Assembly: GCA_016284295.1 (NCBI GenBank)
Contig: JAEEOP010000027.1
Span: 1-64,000, forward strand
Reading direction: 5' to 3'
Length of the DNA: 64,000 nucleotides
Source: Methanomassiliicoccaceae archaeon
GTDB taxonomy: Archaea > Thermoplasmatota > Thermoplasmata > Methanomassiliicoccales > Methanomethylophilaceae
The notes beneath the pieces are model-generated. The model was not told where the DNA came from, searched no databases, and saw only the letters and a list, made by a program, of their open reading frames with translations. Of the stretch, positions 60,234-64,000 are shown piece by piece. The stretch's first letter is position 1. Every line of letters begins with the position of its first letter. The position numbers and the translations under genes are program-made.

Positions 60234-60674
60234 TCAGTGCCTGTGGCCTATGTGATGGAGGTTCCCCGAAGAGGGCGCGACCATCGTCAGACGTCCTCTG
60301 AGGACCCCTTTGATGCTCGTTATCTCCGATGCGAAGGACTTGAGCTTTGCCAGAGTCTCCTCGCAGATCAGGATCTCCATGCACTTGGAATCATCCAGAT
60401 GCACATGGACCGACGTCTTCACGAGACCGTGATGGTGGTGCTGCATGTCGGTGATCTTGTCCCCGACGGATGTGGCCGTGTGGTCGTAGACAAGGACGAT
60501 GGTACCGACCATCCACTCGTCGTCGTTCTTCCACTCGTTCTCTGCGAGGGAATCGCGTACGAGATCGCGTAGCGCCTCCGAACGGCTGCCGTAACCCTTC
60601 TTGGCGATATCCACGTCGAAGGCTTCCAGAAGTTCCGGTTCCAAAGAAACACCGATACGTGTGACGCCTGTCAT
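60234..60674 (-). CDS. nikR: NikR-like nickel-responsive ribbon-helix-helix regulator
   Basis: RIGVSLEPELLEAFDVDIAKKGYGSRSEALRDLVRDSL; metal-site VHVHLDDSKCMEIL; QHHHHG. Confidence 0.92.
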   Translation of the reverse strand: MTGVTRIGVSLEPELLEAFDVDIAKKGYGSRSEALRDLVRDSLAENEWKNDDEWMVGTIVLVYDHTATSVGDKITDMQHHHHGLVKTSVHVHLDDSKCMEILICEETLAKLKSFASEITSIKGVLRGRLTMVAPSSGNLHHIGHRH

Positions 60675-60705
60675 GCTGTTCGGATTAACATTATAGAATA
60701 AATAA

Positions 60706-60744
60706 GTGTTACCAAGATACATCTTTGGGACCTTATAGTAACAC
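60706..60744. promoter_or_regulatory. Candidate NikR operator (autoregulatory)
   Basis: Inverted repeat GTGTTAC (60706-60712)/GTAACAC (60738-60744) directly upstream of nikR. Confidence 0.5.
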
Positions 60745-60794
60745 AAATATGGAATAAGTGATACCTAAGAATCCCGCCTGCCGGAATGAGGGTA

Positions 60795-60812
60795 AGGTGC
60801 CCGAAGGCACCT
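60795..60812. terminator. Hairpin near the 3' end of the beta-propeller gene
   Basis: AGGTGCC-CGAA-GGCACCT followed by GTTTTTT. Confidence 0.4.
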
Positions 60813-60821
60813 GTTTTTTCA

Positions 60822-62192
60822 TCAATCCCTTATCACAATGGCGGCGACCAGCAGGAGCACACCTATTATCACGGCGCAGACCAGGACCATGCTGATGTCC
60901 ATGTCCCCGGACATCGGAGCTGTGAGGCAGTACAAAGTCCCGTCGTCCTTTGCGAACAGGATCTCGCCGTTGGGCCCGATCTTGACCGGATTGGTCATAT
61001 CGGTCACAGGTGTGCCTACGGGGAGGTCGAACGTCCTGATCTCCTTGGTCGACTTGTTGTACTCGAAGCAGATCAGACCGTCCACAGGGAGCAGCGGCAG
61101 CGGCATCCCTCCCGGTGAAACGTATCCGCGCACGAACCCGTCGTCACCGGCCGCGATGGCGATATTGCTGTACGTCTTCCCAAGACGCTCGTCCACAGGC
61201 GTGGTGGCGATTATCTCGTTGGTCCTCAGGTCGAAGACCTTGAAGCTTAGCCCGGTATGCGCGAATGCCAGGCCGTCGGTCATCACGAAGCATGAGCCGT
61301 AGGTGTCGTTGTAGCCGTTGGAGATGTACGTGGCCGTGCCGGTCCTGTACATCCCGTCCTTGCCCACATCGATCTTGAAGATCGTGTCATAATCGCCGAG
61401 CCTGGGTTTGCTGGCCAGCGTGTCCCAGTGTGTCGAGACAGCGACGGTGTCCCCCTCGCAGAAGATGAATCCGCTGTTCCAATACGTCCTGTTGATGCCG
61501 GTCATCTCGATCATGTCGGTCTGTTCCCCGGTGCCCTTGTCCAAGCAGTAGAGGATGCGTTTGTTGGCATCAGATTCGCCTATGCCGGGGTAGAACAGAT
61601 ATCCGTCGTTGATTGCCAGGGATACCGGCAAGGTGAAGCTGTCGATGTAGAAGTTCAGCTTCGACGTCCACTTCGCTGCAGTGCCGTCCACGGCGTAGCA
61701 GACGCAGGTCTTGTCCTTCTTGACGATATACCAGAATCCGTCGTCGAAGTATCCCTGCACGCTCTTGTCCGGGATGGAATGATGGAAGTTGAGGTCCAGG
61801 TCGTACACGTTGCCGGACACGGTATCGAGGACATAGCCTCCTCCCACGGTCGGGTAGTTGGTACCTTTGGCCCCGGTCTGGACGGTCTTGACAGTGACAC
61901 CGTCCCTCAGGCCTATCTTCGACAGGTTCCCGGCCAGATCCGCCACGTAGGCGAAATCGCCTGCGATGGCATAGCCGGATACCGCATTCTTGGACCAAGC
62001 CACGCTGGCCCCCTCATCGGTGATGCCGTTGGCATCCACGAGGGAATCCATCAGCGCCCCGCTGTTGTAGTAGATATCTGAATCGGAATCGGCAGATGCC
62101 TCCTCCGCCGACATCGCGGCGAACGCCAGGACGGATGCCAACAGGATGCCCAGAACCAATGAGAATCTGAATTCGGTGCTGTTGATTGACAT
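60822..62192 (-). CDS. Exported, membrane-anchored PQQ/beta-propeller-like protein
   Basis: N-terminal signal FSLVLGILLASVLAFAAMSAEEASA, repeated beta-propeller blades, C-terminal TM ISMVLVCAVIIGVLLLVAAIVIRD. Confidence 0.7.
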   Translation of the reverse strand: MSINSTEFRFSLVLGILLASVLAFAAMSAEEASADSDSDIYYNSGALMDSLVDANGITDEGASVAWSKNAVSGYAIAGDFAYVADLAGNLSKIGLRDGVTVKTVQTGAKGTNYPTVGGGYVLDTVSGNVYDLDLNFHHSIPDKSVQGYFDDGFWYIVKKDKTCVCYAVDGTAAKWTSKLNFYIDSFTLPVSLAINDGYLFYPGIGESDANKRILYCLDKGTGEQTDMIEMTGINRTYWNSGFIFCEGDTVAVSTHWDTLASKPRLGDYDTIFKIDVGKDGMYRTGTATYISNGYNDTYGSCFVMTDGLAFAHTGLSFKVFDLRTNEIIATTPVDERLGKTYSNIAIAAGDDGFVRGYVSPGGMPLPLLPVDGLICFEYNKSTKEIRTFDLPVGTPVTDMTNPVKIGPNGEILFAKDDGTLYCLTAPMSGDMDISMVLVCAVIIGVLLLVAAIVIRD

Positions 62193-62312
62193 TGGATGAT
62201 AAATCCGATACAGATTATTTAACAATCCATGTCGGGAAGAGACGAATGTATCCGACTGACGGCCAACAGTTCAGACCATCACTTTATTAGCCACATAGAC
62301 GATTCCTCACCC

Positions 62313-63107
62313 ATGTCAGTCGAATCTGATAATCTCGAGAACGCCTTGGTCTCCGCAATCAAGAGCCAAGTCGAAGACCAGGATATAGCCGTAGCCTTCT
62401 CCGGAGGGCTCGATTCCGGTCTCGTCGCCGGAATAGCGAAGGAGTACGCAAGATCTGTGACCCTGTACACATCCGGTAAGGACAAATCCTACGATGTCGT
62501 GATGGCTCAGGAGATGTCCGAAAATCTCGGATTGCCATGGCTGCACATCCCTATCACCGAGGAGAACATCGAGGCGAGGCTCAGGGAGATGATCTCCATC
62601 ACCGGGACCTCCAGTCCGCTCACGCTCTCGTTCGAGCTCCCTCTGTTCTTCGTATGCAGGACTGTCCGCGAGAAGTATGTGCTCAGCGGACAGGGATCCG
62701 ACGAGCTGTTCGCAGGATACTCCAAATACATCGGGCTCTCGAACGAGGAGCTCGACAGGATGAGGAAGGCCGACCTCGGGAAGCTCATCTCCTCGACCAT
62801 CCCCCACGAGACGAAGGTCGCGGACCACTTCAACAGGAAGGTCCTGTACCCCTACCTGGACCCGCTCGTCACCATGCAGGTCAACGCAATGGACCTGAAG
62901 GAGCTCATGCCGGTCGACCAGGACCACAGGAAGATGCTGCTCAGGCAGGTCGCAAGGAACCTCGGATTCCCGTTCATCGCGGAAAAGAAGAAGAAGGCCG
63001 CCCAGTACGGATCCGGAACCATGGACCTCGTCCGCAAGGTCGCATCCGACAAGGGAATGACCTACGCCGAACTGGTGGACCAGATTTACAAGGACATCTT
63101 CGAGTGA
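62313..63107 (+). CDS. Asparagine synthetase C-domain-like ATP-pyrophosphatase (no glutaminase domain)
   Basis: DIAVAFSGGLDSGLVAGIAK PP-loop, VLSGQGSDELFAGYSKY; no N-terminal Ntn domain upstream. Confidence 0.85.
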   Translation: MSVESDNLENALVSAIKSQVEDQDIAVAFSGGLDSGLVAGIAKEYARSVTLYTSGKDKSYDVVMAQEMSENLGLPWLHIPITEENIEARLREMISITGTSSPLTLSFELPLFFVCRTVREKYVLSGQGSDELFAGYSKYIGLSNEELDRMRKADLGKLISSTIPHETKVADHFNRKVLYPYLDPLVTMQVNAMDLKELMPVDQDHRKMLLRQVARNLGFPFIAEKKKKAAQYGSGTMDLVRKVASDKGMTYAELVDQIYKDIFE

Positions 63108-63880
63108 GCGATGTACTCCATGTACATCCTCGCAGGATCGAGGTCCGTGAGCGAGTAGAGCATCCTGGTCCCGACCACATCCTCTATCTCGTTCAGATAA
63201 ACATTCCCGTCCCCGAACACGAAATCGATGCCGATGAAATCCGGCATGAGTTCGGGGACTATCCTTCTCACTATATTGATGACTTCTGATGGAGGCTCCA
63301 CCAGCTCCGCCCTGCCGCCGAGCTTGAAATTCGCACGGAAATCCGTCTCCGATGAGCGCAATACGGAAGCTATGATCCTCCCGCCCAGGACATACACCCT
63401 GAGGTCCTTCCCGGGATCGGACACCATCTCCTGGACGATCGGCTTCCTGCCAGACAGCTTATCGCATAACCGACGGGCCTCATCCTCGGAATCCGCCTTG
63501 AACACCTCCGTCCCCCCGTGCCCTACGCACGATTTGACCACCCATGGAGGCCCTCTCGGAAGAGGATTCCCCGGTATGGAGAACGGCAGGAACGGTATGC
63601 CGAGGCTTCTGGCCAGACCGTACGTCATGGCCTTGTCGTTGCAGATCCTGCAGACGGACGATCCGTTGAACACTGTGCTGCCGTTGTCCTCCAACGAGGA
63701 CAGGAGATCGGGATCCCTGGCCCTAGAGACGACTATGTCCGGAGCATCGTACGGATCAGCCGCATCCACTGTGACGATCGAACAATCCATTCCGAACTCC
63801 ACGCCGCAGCTCCTGAGCCTGTCGGCGAAGAAGCAGTTGGCCTCAAGATCGCCCCTCTCATACAGGATCCAGCAGTCCAT
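63086..63880 (-). CDS. RimK-like ATP-grasp ligase
   Basis: GLARSLGIPFLPFSIPGNPLPRGPPWVVKSCVGHGGTEVF; IGIDFVFGDGNVYLNEIEDVVGTRMLY. Confidence 0.82.
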   Translation of the reverse strand: MDCWILYERGDLEANCFFADRLRSCGVEFGMDCSIVTVDAADPYDAPDIVVSRARDPDLLSSLEDNGSTVFNGSSVCRICNDKAMTYGLARSLGIPFLPFSIPGNPLPRGPPWVVKSCVGHGGTEVFKADSEDEARRLCDKLSGRKPIVQEMVSDPGKDLRVYVLGGRIIASVLRSSETDFRANFKLGGRAELVEPPSEVINIVRRIVPELMPDFIGIDFVFGDGNVYLNEIEDVVGTRMLYSLTDLDPARMYMEYIAHSKMSL

Positions 63881-63884
63881 GATA

Positions 63885-64000
63885 TCAGCGGACCCTTCCG
63901 ATTATATGTTCGAGGATGTCGTCGCTGACGTCCTTCCCCGTAGCGTTCCTGAGGTTCTTGATGTGCGCATTGGAATTCACCTCGCATACCACAGGGCCAT
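63885..64000 (-). CDS. C-terminus of a second ATP-grasp ligase (truncated by window edge)
   Basis: GPVVCEVNSNAHIKNLRNATGKDVSDDILEHIIGRVR*: xCEVNSNxHxKNL is the ATP-grasp metal-binding end. Confidence 0.7.
   Translation of the reverse strand, partial: GPVVCEVNSNAHIKNLRNATGKDVSDDILEHIIGRVR

Overview
This window is archaeal chromosomal DNA that looks like a Methanomassiliicoccales-type methylotrophic methanogen; I infer this from gene content, with no database search. The methanogenesis core comprises ramA, the mcrBDGA operon, and a compact minus-strand cluster encoding methanogenesis marker proteins 7/17/15/5/6/3, an McrC-like protein and AtwA (component A2). It also includes a YcaO marker protein, an MtbA/MtaA-type methyltransferase and a double-length GlcD-like FAD protein. 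Housekeeping genes include ileS, topA, fen, rtcB, metK, eno, argF, rarA/mgsA, rpl40e, RNase Z, RecJ-like, pncB-like and nikR. RNA genes are RNase P RNA and tRNA-His(GTG). The observations most worth following up are: (1) a coiled-coil gene interrupted by a single in-frame TAG with its Shine-Dalgarno and ATG upstream of the TAG, in a window where every well-supported CDS stop I read is TGA or TAA, which suggests amber/pyrrolysine readthrough; (2) an AT-rich intergenic locus with four consecutive stem-loops overlapping an unannotated 35-aa ORF, divergent from an AbrB-like gene; (3) a frameshifted remnant resembling a papain-fold (Tox-PL-like) toxin end next to an intact small ORF that could be its immunity partner; (4) a long 5' leader hairpin that could sequester the ribosome-binding site of a zinc-finger-like ORF; (5) an HTH-CBS regulator divergent from metK with a palindromic candidate operator. 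Most of the long opposite-strand ORFs in the supplied track are codon-bias shadows.
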